Shown: piece by piece, positions 1-7,045 of the stretch
How the letters are laid out: the number at the start of each line of letters is the position of its first letter
Position numbering within the stretch: position 1 is the first letter of the stretch
Origin: Nitrospinaceae bacterium
Lineage (GTDB): Bacteria; Nitrospinota; Nitrospinia; Nitrospinales; VA-1
Assembly: GCA_016763735.1 (NCBI GenBank)
Contig: JAESTE010000164.1
Span: 1 to 14,677 of the forward strand
Length of the DNA stretch: 14,677 bases
Direction: 5' to 3'
Notes under the pieces: generated by a model
What the model saw: only the letters and a program-made list of their open reading frames with translations
Database searches by the model: none
Told to the model about the DNA's origin: nothing
Program-made: the position numbers and the translations under genes

Positions 1-2
1 CA

Positions 3-203
3 TCCGTAGAAAACCCAATCTACGAAGCCTTGACAGAGGTCGAGGACGGTCGCTGGGGCGTTATGGATGGGGAATCGTTGCTCGATCACTCTTATTATAT
101 GGGCGCGCATTTAAAAGTGTGGGAATGGCGGAAACGCGAAGAAGTGGAAAAAGAAACCGAAATGGTAATTGATGAGATGAGCAAATCGTCTAATAAAAAA
201 TAG
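3..203 (+). CDS. C-terminal end of an unrecognised protein (partial)
   Basis: The window opens inside a reading frame that stays open for 66 codons and ends at TAG 201-203. The visible tail is soluble and strongly charged. It has an aromatic patch (HSYYMGAHLKVWEWRKREE) followed by a Glu/Lys-rich probable helix and a Ser/Asn/Lys end, and no membrane segment. I do not recognise the family and assign no function. The next gene starts 24 bases downstream on the same strand, so the two may be cotranscribed. That it is coding is inferred from the open frame and plausible amino-acid composition; the other two frames on this strand are closed by stops. Confidence 0.55.
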   Translation, partial: SVENPIYEALTEVEDGRWGVMDGESLLDHSYYMGAHLKVWEWRKREEVEKETEMVIDEMSKSSNKK

Positions 204-227
204 TGTCTGCTTACTGAAAGAGGAATT

Positions 228-953
228 ATGAAAACGTGGATTTTATTAGTAGGGATAATAATTTTTTCAGGATTCAGTACAGGTACAGGTTGGAGTCAGA
301 CGGCTGATGAGGCCACAGATAGCCGAAGAGAAGCTTTCGAAGAAAGACGCCAGCAAAGGCAGGAGGAGCAACAAAAACGCCGGGAAGAAATCCAGCAAAG
401 ACGTGAAGAAAGACAAGGGAATATTCAAGAGCGTCGAGAAGAGCGTCGAGAAGAGTTTCAGGGAAATCGCGAGGAACGCCGCGACGCAAGGCAAGACCGA
501 CGACAAGAGCGCAAAGAAAACATTCAGGAAAACCGTCAAGAACGCCGCGATGCAAGACAGGATCTTCGAAATGACCGAAAGGATGCCAGGCAGGATAGAC
601 GAAGTGATCGGCAGGATGCAAGACAGGATCGTCGCCAAGACCGTAAGGAAAATATACAAAATAATCGACAACAACGTCGAGAAGGAAGACAAGAAGGTCG
701 AGAAAACAGGCAGAATGCCAGGCAGGATCGGCGAGGTAATAGTCAGGACGTAAGACAAGACCGACGAAGCAATCGGCAAGACGCAAGACAGGACCGAAGG
801 CAAGGCCGCCGCGAAAATGCGCAAGGCCAACGTCAGAATCGCAGGGAGAATGTTCAAGGTCAACGTCAGAATCGCCGAGACAATGTCCAAGGCCAACGTC
901 AAGAACGGCGTGATAACCGGGGCGGTGGGCAAAGAGGCAGAGATCGCCGTTGA
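228..953 (+). CDS. Secreted 11-residue-repeat Arg/Gln/Asp/Glu-rich protein
   Basis: This 241-residue protein has an N-terminal signal peptide: Lys-2, a hydrophobic core at about residues 4-16, and a likely signal peptidase cut near GWSQ-TADE at about residue 24. Everything after residue 33 is low complexity. Residues 51-226 divide without any gap into sixteen 11-residue units that typically begin Arg-Arg/Lys/Gln, carry Gln at position 6 and Arg at position 9; typical units are RRDARQDRRQE, RKENIQENRQE and RRENVQGQRQN. The tail is Gly/Arg-rich. An 11-residue period matches three turns of a nearly straight helix, so a long charged single helix or hendecad coiled coil is likely; disorder is the alternative. 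Only position 5 is sometimes hydrophobic (Ile, Val, Phe, Ala). There is no enzyme motif. AGAGGA lies just before ATG 228. Its stop is 4 bases from the stop of the convergent AsmA-like gene. Function unknown; a periplasmic or surface-binding role is conjecture. Confidence 0.75.
   Translation: MKTWILLVGIIIFSGFSTGTGWSQTADEATDSRREAFEERRQQRQEEQQKRREEIQQRREERQGNIQERREERREEFQGNREERRDARQDRRQERKENIQENRQERRDARQDLRNDRKDARQDRRSDRQDARQDRRQDRKENIQNNRQQRREGRQEGRENRQNARQDRRGNSQDVRQDRRSNRQDARQDRRQGRRENAQGQRQNRRENVQGQRQNRRDNVQGQRQERRDNRGGGQRGRDRR
378..905 (+). repeat. 16 degenerate tandem 33-bp coding repeats
   Basis: The DNA encoding residues 51-226 of the Arg/Gln-rich protein consists of sixteen consecutive 33-base units with no spacers. 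The unit length is constant at protein level, although the nucleotide sequence has diverged. Because 33 is a multiple of three, codon-biased composition recurs in phase in all frames, which keeps three other frames (two antisense, one sense) free of stops over several hundred bases. The last units (about 810-905) are the most alike, centred on the peptide NVQGQRQ, which suggests the most recent duplications were at the 3' end. Confidence 0.75.
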
Positions 954-957
954 TTCG

Positions 958-3900
958 CTAATATTTAAAAACTAACTCTTCGTTTTCAAAAGCAATTCCC
1001 TTAGCCGCTATCATCTTTAGTATTTGCAGCACTTCTTGAAGAGATTGCAATTGCTGGTTAATCGTTGTGAATTGTTTTAGCCCTGCAACCGGAATTCTTT
1101 TAAGTTCCGGTGCTTTGATAATTCCAAGCAGGTCGCTTTTCAGCCAGACCTCCACATCCAAATTCCCATTATCGAGAGAGAGCAGCACGCGGTGAGGTGT
1201 TGCGAGTTTGAGTTTTGCCCGTGTATCTACAATGGCGGGTTTGCTTTCCTCGGGGTCAATAAAAAGCAATAAACGATCCAAAGTCTTTGTTCCGATTCTT
1301 GTTATCGCTATTTTCAACCGCAATTTACCCAGAGAAACGGTTTCTAAAGCTATTTCCATATTGCCGTCAATTTGGGAGTCGATATTTTTTTCTTTGCGGG
1401 TCGGCAATAGCCGTGATGAATCTATTTTGGCGAATTCCGTAAAAAATTTAAGAGCGGAACCTTTTTCAGTTTGCGTAAAAGAAAAATGCCCGCCTACTGT
1501 TCCACCCAAAACATCGAAAATAAATTTCTCGGCGGCGAGTCGATTGTCCTTGAACACCATATCCATGCCAATGTTTGAAATTTTTTGTCCCGCTACTTCC
1601 AGAGAGTCTGCTTGAATATTATTTTTGTAACGGGAAAAACCTCTCAACTGCTTGAAGAATCTTTTTTGCGCAGGAGAAGTGGATTTGCTGAAAAGCCTGT
1701 TGGGATCGAGAGAAAGGGATTTGCTGAACGGAAAATTTCCGGTTAAATTTTTCAACGCAACTCCAGTAGGAACTTCAGCGGAGAACTGGTTGAATCCGAT
1801 TCGGCCTTTCAGGTCTATGCTTTTCCCGGCAGACTGGTGGATTTCAAATTGCGACGAAAGCGCCCCTGTTGCTTTAATATCTCCAAACAATTCCCCTTTC
1901 GCTGCTTCTGCGATGTTCAGGTGGTTTTCGTTTTTCAGGACGACATTAAGATTTTTTAAAAGCTTTGCGGGGTCAAGAGGGCCTTTTAGAAAAAATTTGA
2001 GCCCATTGACTTTTCCTTCCAGAGTATGACGAGCTCCTCTGTTTTTCAGGTCCAATTGATGTTTGGCTAGAATAAGGGTGTTTAAGTTTTCCAAGCGATA
2101 GTTAAATTTAAATTCGGGATGCAGGGGTAGCTTTTCAAAAAAATCCATTCCTTGGATTTTTGCGGCAGTGCTTCCAGAAAGCTCTACCGAACCGTTTTTG
2201 AAGTTCAAACGAGTATCAATATTCAACCCATTCGCCCGGACACCCTGGTGATTCACTTTTCCGTTTTGTAATTGAAATCGCGTTGTGATTTCCAGCGGCG
2301 GCAGGTTATCCGGGTCGAGAGTGGCGAATAGCTTTACCCAACGCTCCGCAGGTTTTAAATCTTCTTCAGAAGCGGGGAGATTGCCTTGGGCTTTTATTGA
2401 CAGCCCTACAGTGCCGCCCAATTCTGTCAGCCCTGATCCTTCTTTCAAGTCGGCAGGTATTTTTTCCCAAATAGATGCAAGTTTAAGGTTGTCGACTGTG
2501 TTTTTCAATTCAAACGACTCCCCCCAGTTTTTTGCACTGCCTTTCATTTGCATTTCAATCAGATCGGCTACTTTGAAATAGAATTTGTCTAGATCAAAGT
2601 TTCCGTCTCGCAGGTTTTTTCGGGTGAGTGACTCGATGGTGATTTCATCCAGGCTGATCTCATGCTGATTTATGTCGGTTATTTTTGTTTTTTGCGACAG
2701 GCGAATTCGCGATAAGGATTTATCGTGCATCTGCAGCGAAAACCGTGAGTCAACTTTTCCCACCTGCAGTTTTTCCATGGCCTTTATGTTTTTAAATGAA
2801 ACTTTGCCATCTAATTGTCCGTTGCGAAAATCATCTGACCGTAAATCTCCTTTTAGATGGGTGTCTAGATTGAAATCAGCAAGCGAAAGTGCGGGTTGTG
2901 CGGAATGCAAGTTGCTAAATTTAATTTGCGAGTCCAGTTTTACTGGCAGGGTTCCAAAGTCGGGTTTCAAATTATAAAAAGCATCCAAAGCCAGATGTGA
3001 CGTGGCCGAAAAATCGTTGAGATTCCAATTGCCCAAGGCAGAGAGTTTTTTCAAATGGGCCTCGATATCCAGAGTAGCAATCTTCACTCCTTGCTCGTTC
3101 TTGTAAACCAGTGGAAATTGCACGGTGGTGTTCAAGTCGTCAACTTGTATGTTGGGTTCCTCCAGTTTGACTGAAAATTCTTGCAGGTTGATCTGGGTGT
3201 TGCCGATTATATTTGCAGGCTGGAAGTTCGTGTCGAGCTTCCCTGAAAAAGATAGGGCGATCTGTGTCTGGCCGGATGCTTTTATTCCAGGAATTTTTTC
3301 TAAAATTTCTTTGGGAAGAATTTTTAAGGCCTGCGCGATATCGAGGGTCAGATTTTTCTTCAGTTGAAAGGATTTTTTTTGTTTTACTTTTCCTGAAATT
3401 TCCCCCTGGATCATATTGCCGGAACGGTACGATATTTTTTGTAGCTCAATGTCTCCTCTTTTCCAGTCCCCTTTCAAAGAGCCTTCTATGTGAAAAGGCA
3501 GGTTAATTTGATTTGAAGAGGGGAGGGCATAATGTACGGACTCCATGTCGGTGTTAAAGCTTATTTTTACCTGAGAAAGATCGGAACCCTTTGCGGTGAG
3601 TTTTAGCGTCTGTTTCCAGTTTTGGATTTTTGCTTCCTGCGCCTGGGCTTTTGTCAGTTGCATTTTTAAATCTACTGAGACTTTTTCGGGCTGGCCATTT
3701 TTTAAGACGACCTCATTGATTTGTATTGAGGAATTCATTTTTTCAATATGAATGTCTGTCGAATTGAGAGTCAGGTTTTCTATCGTGAGCAGACCGCCGC
3801 TCACAGCATCGGGTTTGAAACCGGGAAGCCGTGCCATGATATTCAGGTTTTCTAATTTTAGTGTCCCGTGTCCGGAAAGAGGTGGAATCCATTTAGCTCC

Positions 3901-4059
3901 CCATCGCAGAATATCAGCGAGTTGGAAGGAAACTTTTTTGATGTTTAGTTCTACTTCGGGATGGGTTGAAAAGTTTTTTACTTTTGTAGAGAGCCGAATT
4001 TCATTTTTATCGTCCAAGATTAGAGAAAATGCAGACAGGTTTATTAGCTCCGGTTGCAA
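958..4059 (-). CDS. AsmA-like envelope protein, large C-terminal fragment
   Basis: This 1033-codon frame is the bulk of an AsmA-superfamily protein (AsmA/TamB/YhdP-like, large periplasmic beta-rich proteins implicated in lipid transport between the membranes). It shows repeated short amphipathic beta strands with alternating polar and hydrophobic residues, many Leu/Asn/Lys/Gly turns, and an AsmA-like C-terminal region near residues 790-900 (LEVAGQKISNIGMDMVFKD and LGGTVGGHFSF). It has no signal sequence of its own. Its first possible codon here, TTG at 4059, has no Shine-Dalgarno, and the frame is open further upstream. The upstream frame (4086-4844) ends at a C5 run; adding one C there joins the two as FYLPPNLKGSLSAKV, a typical AsmA strand. 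I therefore read this as the second part of one interrupted gene, not an independent gene. The family call is by style of sequence, not by search. Confidence 0.7.
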   Translation of the reverse strand: MQPELINLSAFSLILDDKNEIRLSTKVKNFSTHPEVELNIKKVSFQLADILRWGAKWIPPLSGHGTLKLENLNIMARLPGFKPDAVSGGLLTIENLTLNSTDIHIEKMNSSIQINEVVLKNGQPEKVSVDLKMQLTKAQAQEAKIQNWKQTLKLTAKGSDLSQVKISFNTDMESVHYALPSSNQINLPFHIEGSLKGDWKRGDIELQKISYRSGNMIQGEISGKVKQKKSFQLKKNLTLDIAQALKILPKEILEKIPGIKASGQTQIALSFSGKLDTNFQPANIIGNTQINLQEFSVKLEEPNIQVDDLNTTVQFPLVYKNEQGVKIATLDIEAHLKKLSALGNWNLNDFSATSHLALDAFYNLKPDFGTLPVKLDSQIKFSNLHSAQPALSLADFNLDTHLKGDLRSDDFRNGQLDGKVSFKNIKAMEKLQVGKVDSRFSLQMHDKSLSRIRLSQKTKITDINQHEISLDEITIESLTRKNLRDGNFDLDKFYFKVADLIEMQMKGSAKNWGESFELKNTVDNLKLASIWEKIPADLKEGSGLTELGGTVGLSIKAQGNLPASEEDLKPAERWVKLFATLDPDNLPPLEITTRFQLQNGKVNHQGVRANGLNIDTRLNFKNGSVELSGSTAAKIQGMDFFEKLPLHPEFKFNYRLENLNTLILAKHQLDLKNRGARHTLEGKVNGLKFFLKGPLDPAKLLKNLNVVLKNENHLNIAEAAKGELFGDIKATGALSSQFEIHQSAGKSIDLKGRIGFNQFSAEVPTGVALKNLTGNFPFSKSLSLDPNRLFSKSTSPAQKRFFKQLRGFSRYKNNIQADSLEVAGQKISNIGMDMVFKDNRLAAEKFIFDVLGGTVGGHFSFTQTEKGSALKFFTEFAKIDSSRLLPTRKEKNIDSQIDGNMEIALETVSLGKLRLKIAITRIGTKTLDRLLLFIDPEESKPAIVDTRAKLKLATPHRVLLSLDNGNLDVEVWLKSDLLGIIKAPELKRIPVAGLKQFTTINQQLQSLQEVLQILKMIAAKGIAFENEELVFKY

Positions 4060-4085
4060 TTGGACCTTGGCAGACAGACTCCCTT

Positions 4086-4844
4086 TCAGGTTGGGGGAAG
4101 GTAAAACGCCCCAAATCGAATTTGATTTTGTTGCAAACCAAAGGTCCCGGAAATGTTTATATTTTTTAAGTCTTTCGCGGAGAAATTTAAATCGCTGCTG
4201 GCGTGGGATTCAAAATGTAGCTTTTCTTTTTGCTGTTTGAAAATGATGTTGGGGGTTGGGCCAGCTTCCATGAACACACGCAAGTTCAGATCGATCTCAT
4301 CCAGATTCGCCTTGCCTTTGGCTTCCAGGCTGAGTCCTTTGAGAGAGGCAAAAAGATTGCCATCCATATCGAGCTTTGCGGAAGCATTGCGGATATTCAG
4401 TTCTTGCAGGTCGATCCCGGCAAGGGGTAGGGGTAGGCCGCTACCCGAGTCAGGTGGTGTTGGTGGAGCGTTTGCAGGGTCGGCTAAGTTTAATAGCGGC
4501 TGAAAATTCCACACTCCATTTTTTGAAATGGCGTTCAGTTTGGGTTGGTCAATAAGGATCTGGTTGATGACAATTTGCCCTTGCAGCAACTGAGAAAGAT
4601 TGTAGTCCAGAACCAGAGTTTGCACACTTGCAATAGGCTGTGCCGCCAGGCCTAATGTTACCCCATCAATGCGGACACCGCTCAACAGGCTGAACTGAAT
4701 TTTTTTTATGGATAGAGGGAGGTTGAGTTGTTTGGTGCCTTCTTTTTCTGCCAGTACCCGCACTTTTTCGGCGGGAAAAAAATATTCGAGGACCACCCCG
4801 GCACCGACGATCAATAAAAAGATGAAAGAGAAAAAATAAACCAA
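4086..4844 (-). CDS. AsmA-like envelope protein, N-terminal fragment
   Basis: This frame encodes 252 residues with an N-terminal membrane anchor (YFFSFIFLLIVGAGVVLEYF, about residues 3-22) followed by a typical AsmA N-terminal domain: short strands, SLLSGVRIDGVTLG, then IDQPKLNAISKNGVWNFQPL. It contains a Pro-rich linker (PANAPPTPPDSGSG) before LDLQ-like strands. The nominal start is TTG with no good ribosome site, and the frame is open upstream to 4928, where it encodes a basic stretch ending KKRSSALFRG directly before the anchor. That is what a cytosolic N-terminus should look like, so the real start is probably ATG 4939 in the neighbouring frame. The frame ends prematurely at TGA 4086-4088, just past a C5 run. 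With one base restored at each break, 4939-958 gives a single protein of about 1327 residues. It follows the M28 peptidase by only a few bases. Confidence 0.65.
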   Translation of the reverse strand: MVYFFSFIFLLIVGAGVVLEYFFPAEKVRVLAEKEGTKQLNLPLSIKKIQFSLLSGVRIDGVTLGLAAQPIASVQTLVLDYNLSQLLQGQIVINQILIDQPKLNAISKNGVWNFQPLLNLADPANAPPTPPDSGSGLPLPLAGIDLQELNIRNASAKLDMDGNLFASLKGLSLEAKGKANLDEIDLNLRVFMEAGPTPNIIFKQQKEKLHFESHASSDLNFSAKDLKNINISGTFGLQQNQIRFGAFYLPPT

Positions 4845-4873
4845 ACCTCGGAATAATGCCGACGAACGTTTTT

Positions 4874-4939
4874 TTATTTTTTCAGGGGGGCTTCGTTTTC
4901 TGTATCTATATCTGCCTGATCTTTTTTAATTTTTTTCAT
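4874..4939 (-). pseudogene. Probable true N-terminus of the AsmA-like protein, out of frame
   Basis: ATG 4939 begins a 21-codon frame (MKKIKKDQADIDTENEAPLK, then Lys) that stops at TAA 4874-4876 immediately after an A6 run. The adjacent frame continues without a stop as IKKRSSALFRG and then the membrane anchor. One extra base in the C6 or A6 run (plus-strand 4885-4890 and 4877-4882) makes one continuous, convincing cytosolic N-terminus: charged, ending in a basic cluster, then a transmembrane helix. The ATG lies 5 bases after the stop of the peptidase gene, which suggests one transcript. The Shine-Dalgarno is weak. This is inference from reading-frame logic. Confidence 0.5.
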
Positions 4940-4944
4940 ACCAC

Positions 4945-5811
4945 TTATTTTTTGTGGAGCAAAGTTTTTAAGGTTTCAGCTACGGCCTCTGCATTTTCCC
5001 GGATGAATTCCATATCTAATGTTTCCAGGGTGTCAGAGGGTTGGTGGTAATGTGGATTGCGAAAAAACGCTGTGTCGGTGACCATCACCGCTGGAATGCC
5101 TGCATCCCAAAACGGGGCATGATCGCTCAACCGCACCTCACTGAAGTTTTCCCCTGTTCCAGGTACTACAAGAGTCTCTACTTTCAAGGAAGGGACATTT
5201 TGTTTCATTCCTTCCGCGAGACGTTGCGCTAACTGCGCTGAGGGTTCGTTGCCGACCACTGCGATAAAATCACCGCTGTTAGGATACTTTTCAGTATCAA
5301 CATAAGGGGGATAGGTCTGCGATTGTGGCGCGCTATTTTTATATCCCAACATCTCCAGCGAAATCATGCCGCTGAATGTTTCGTTTCTCGTAACCGCATT
5401 TTCAATGAAATGACGAGACCCTATAAAACCATATTCCTCTAATGTGAAGGCGGCAAAAATAATGGGAGTATGAAAACTGTGGTCTGCAAGGCAGCGTGCG
5501 ATTTCCAGAAGCGCGGCCACGGCACTGGCATTGTCATCTGCTCCCGGGGTTCCTGGTTTGGTGTCATAATGCGCGGCGAGCACAAAAGGTTTTTGTGTTG
5601 ATTGAGTGTCAGCCGGTTTCCCGATGATATTAAAGGATCGGCTATTTTCAAAATCAACCGCTTCCTGATTGACCGAAAAGTTAAAGTCCTGGAATTGTTT
5701 TGCAATGTAAAGGCGGGTTTTTTCCAGATGATCCGGTTCGGTGAAAGGATTTCTTTCCCCGACCAGGAATTGCAGATGCTCTTCAATGTTTTTTAGTTGT
5801 GGTTTAGGCAT
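4945..5811 (-). CDS. M28-family zinc metallopeptidase (aminopeptidase-like)
   Basis: This 288-residue protein has the complete metal-ligand set of peptidase family M28, co-catalytic zinc aminopeptidases that remove N-terminal residues or process small substrates. His-81 and Asp-83 lie in AAHYDTKPGTPGADDN, with the bridging Asp-93 in the same block. The catalytic base Glu-125 and ligand Glu-126 are in AFTLEEYGFIGSRHF, Glu-153 is in ISLEMLGY, and the last ligand His-256 is in NPHYHQPSDTLETLD. LSDHAPFWDAGIPAVMV (about 228-244) is also typical of the family. There is no signal peptide or membrane helix, so a cytosolic place is likely although many M28 enzymes are exported; an N-terminal extension in another frame was not seen. 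ATG 5811 has only a weak ribosome site. An extended -10 element lies about 38 bases upstream. It is probably cotranscribed with the AsmA-like gene that follows. The physiological substrate cannot be told. Confidence 0.88.
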   Translation of the reverse strand: MPKPQLKNIEEHLQFLVGERNPFTEPDHLEKTRLYIAKQFQDFNFSVNQEAVDFENSRSFNIIGKPADTQSTQKPFVLAAHYDTKPGTPGADDNASAVAALLEIARCLADHSFHTPIIFAAFTLEEYGFIGSRHFIENAVTRNETFSGMISLEMLGYKNSAPQSQTYPPYVDTEKYPNSGDFIAVVGNEPSAQLAQRLAEGMKQNVPSLKVETLVVPGTGENFSEVRLSDHAPFWDAGIPAVMVTDTAFFRNPHYHQPSDTLETLDMEFIRENAEAVAETLKTLLHKK

Positions 5812-5848
5812 GATTTAAAAGGGCTTTTACCGGGTTCGATTCAGCTGG

Positions 5849-5857
5849 ATTATAGCA
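5849..5857 (-). promoter_or_regulatory. Extended -10 promoter of the M28 peptidase gene
   Basis: On the minus strand this reads TGCTATAAT, a consensus TATAAT with the TG motif one base upstream that allows sigma-70 polymerase to work without a good -35; none is evident. It would start transcription near 5842, giving a leader of about 30 bases before ATG 5811. Confidence 0.45.
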
Positions 5858-5947
5858 ATAAATTTTTCATAATGGGGGCAGTGAACCCGTGTAAGAGAGG
5901 ATGCATTTGCTACCGTTTTTACGGCTCGTGTGCGCCGGAGAAAAGGG

Positions 5948-5976
5948 TTTACAATTCAGATCGAAAATCATAATAT
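5948..5976 (+). promoter_or_regulatory. Promoter of the 5983 gene, predicting a leaderless mRNA
   Basis: TTTACA (5948-5953) and TAATAT (5971-5976) are separated by exactly 17 bases. The expected transcription start, about 7 bases after the -10, falls on or beside ATG 5983. No Shine-Dalgarno precedes that ATG, which agrees with leaderless initiation. Confidence 0.45.
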
Positions 5977-5982
5977 GCCCTC

Positions 5983-6294
5983 ATGTTTAAGGTAGAGTGT
6001 TACACATCTTCCAAGCTGAATGAAAGACCGGTGGCTTTTGTCCTCAGTAACAGCCGTTACAAGGTAGAGGAGATCATTGACCGCTGGTATGGCGAAGGTT
6101 CGCGCTATTTCAAGATCAAAGCCGATGATGACAACATATATCTCCTCAAATACGATGAGCGGGCTGATCGCTGGGAATGGGTATTTTATCAAAACCCTAA
6201 AATGCTGGACGCTTTGCCTTCGTCAGATGTTGGTTTGTTGCAAAGTTCTGGTCGAGAGGTCGAAGACATAGACGGCATCCATCCTGTAAACTGA
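5983..6294 (+). CDS. Small soluble hypothetical protein
   Basis: A 103-residue cytosolic protein with no signal peptide or membrane segment. The core (residues 15-70) looks like a compact beta-rich domain: PVAFVLSNSRYKVEEIIDRW, then YFKIKADDDNIYLLKYD and WEWVFYQNP. The pattern of a short residue-variable strand, a 'V.EI.DRWYGE' helix and a 'YFK....D...Y.L.YD...W' hairpin is one I associate with small uncharacterised bacterial proteins, but I cannot name the family with confidence. The C-terminal 25 residues are polar and probably flexible. It has no ribosome site; its promoter suggests a leaderless transcript. It stands first in a likely same-strand group with pcm and a PyrE-like gene, 53 bases ahead of pcm. 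Function unknown. Confidence 0.65.
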   Translation: MFKVECYTSSKLNERPVAFVLSNSRYKVEEIIDRWYGEGSRYFKIKADDDNIYLLKYDERADRWEWVFYQNPKMLDALPSSDVGLLQSSGREVEDIDGIHPVN

Positions 6295-6347
6295 CCTCTT
6301 GCCAGACCACTCGGCATCACGCGGGTCGCCATAATAATCCTATACTT

Positions 6348-7013
6348 ATGAACCGAATGAACTCTATCCATTTACATGCGGGACAGCGTCGCAAAATGGT
6401 CGAAGAACAGCTGGGTGATCGCGGCATAAAAGATTTGCGTGTGCTGGAAGTGATGAGTCGCGTGCCCCGACATCTATTCACACTCGATTCTTTACAACAT
6501 CGAGCCTATGGCGACACGCCTTTGCCCATCGGTGAGAGCCAGACTATTTCACAGCCCTATATCGTAGCGGCCATGACAGAGGCTTTGGCGTTGAAAGGCC
6601 ATGAGCGGGTGTTGGAAATCGGCACCGGGTCGGGTTATCAGACAGCTGTGGTGGCCGAGTTGGCCGCGCAGGTTTTCACCATAGAACGTATCAATGCTCT
6701 CTCGCGTAAAGCCCAACAAATTCTTGAGGGATTGGATTACGCCAATATCGTTTTTAAAATGTTCGATGGAACTTACGGCTGGCCGGATCAGGCCCCGTCT
6801 GATGCCATTATGGTTACTGCGGCAGCCAAAGAAATTCCCGAAGCCCTGATCAAACAGTTGGGGGATGGCGGCACACTGGTGGCCCCGGCAGGTGGCGCAG
6901 ACAAACAAAAATTGATCGTTCTTACTAAAAAAGGCGACCGCGTGAGCAAGCGGGAAATCGGCGATTGCAAATTTGTTCCCCTGGTTGGGAAATACGGCTG
7001 GCCGGAAAAGTAA
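6348..7013 (+). CDS. pcm: Protein-L-isoaspartate O-methyltransferase
   Basis: PCMT repairs aged proteins: it transfers methyl from S-adenosylmethionine to the alpha-carboxyl of L-isoaspartyl residues, letting them revert to aspartate through a succinimide. The 221 residues match the family in length and motifs. RVPRHLF (38-44) and AYGDTPLPIGESQTISQPYI (53-72) are the family signatures, including the active-site Ser-68 region. VLEIGTGSGYQTAVVAEL (88-105) is the SAM-binding motif I, TIER (111-114) holds the acidic ribose contact, and the DAIMVTAAAKEIP stretch (152-164) is the post-I strand. The enzyme is cytosolic. ATG 6348 has no Shine-Dalgarno; ATG 6357 is an in-frame alternative, and TATACT lies directly upstream, so initiation is uncertain. 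The PyrE-like gene follows about 30 bases later, probably on the same transcript. Confidence 0.93.
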   Translation: MNRMNSIHLHAGQRRKMVEEQLGDRGIKDLRVLEVMSRVPRHLFTLDSLQHRAYGDTPLPIGESQTISQPYIVAAMTEALALKGHERVLEIGTGSGYQTAVVAELAAQVFTIERINALSRKAQQILEGLDYANIVFKMFDGTYGWPDQAPSDAIMVTAAAKEIPEALIKQLGDGGTLVAPAGGADKQKLIVLTKKGDRVSKREIGDCKFVPLVGKYGWPEK

Positions 7014-7045
7014 CGTAAATATTGTTTTAACAGGAGTTATTGAAA

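Noticed and set aside
378..905. Possible CRISPR array because of regular 33-base spacing
   Set aside because: The units are contiguous with no unique spacers, diverged at DNA level and constant only at protein level.
267..932. Long open frames antisense to, and in another sense frame of, the Arg/Gln-rich gene (267-932 minus, 274-786 minus, 307-753 plus)
   Set aside because: They arise from the 33-base repeat, which keeps all frames in phase and stop-poor. None has a ribosome site, and the 228-953 frame has a signal peptide, a ribosome site and a regular protein-level repeat.
1208..4503. Several plus-strand frames of 80-162 codons opposite the AsmA-like gene
   Set aside because: They are shadows of the minus-strand coding sequence, with no ribosome sites or recognisable domains.
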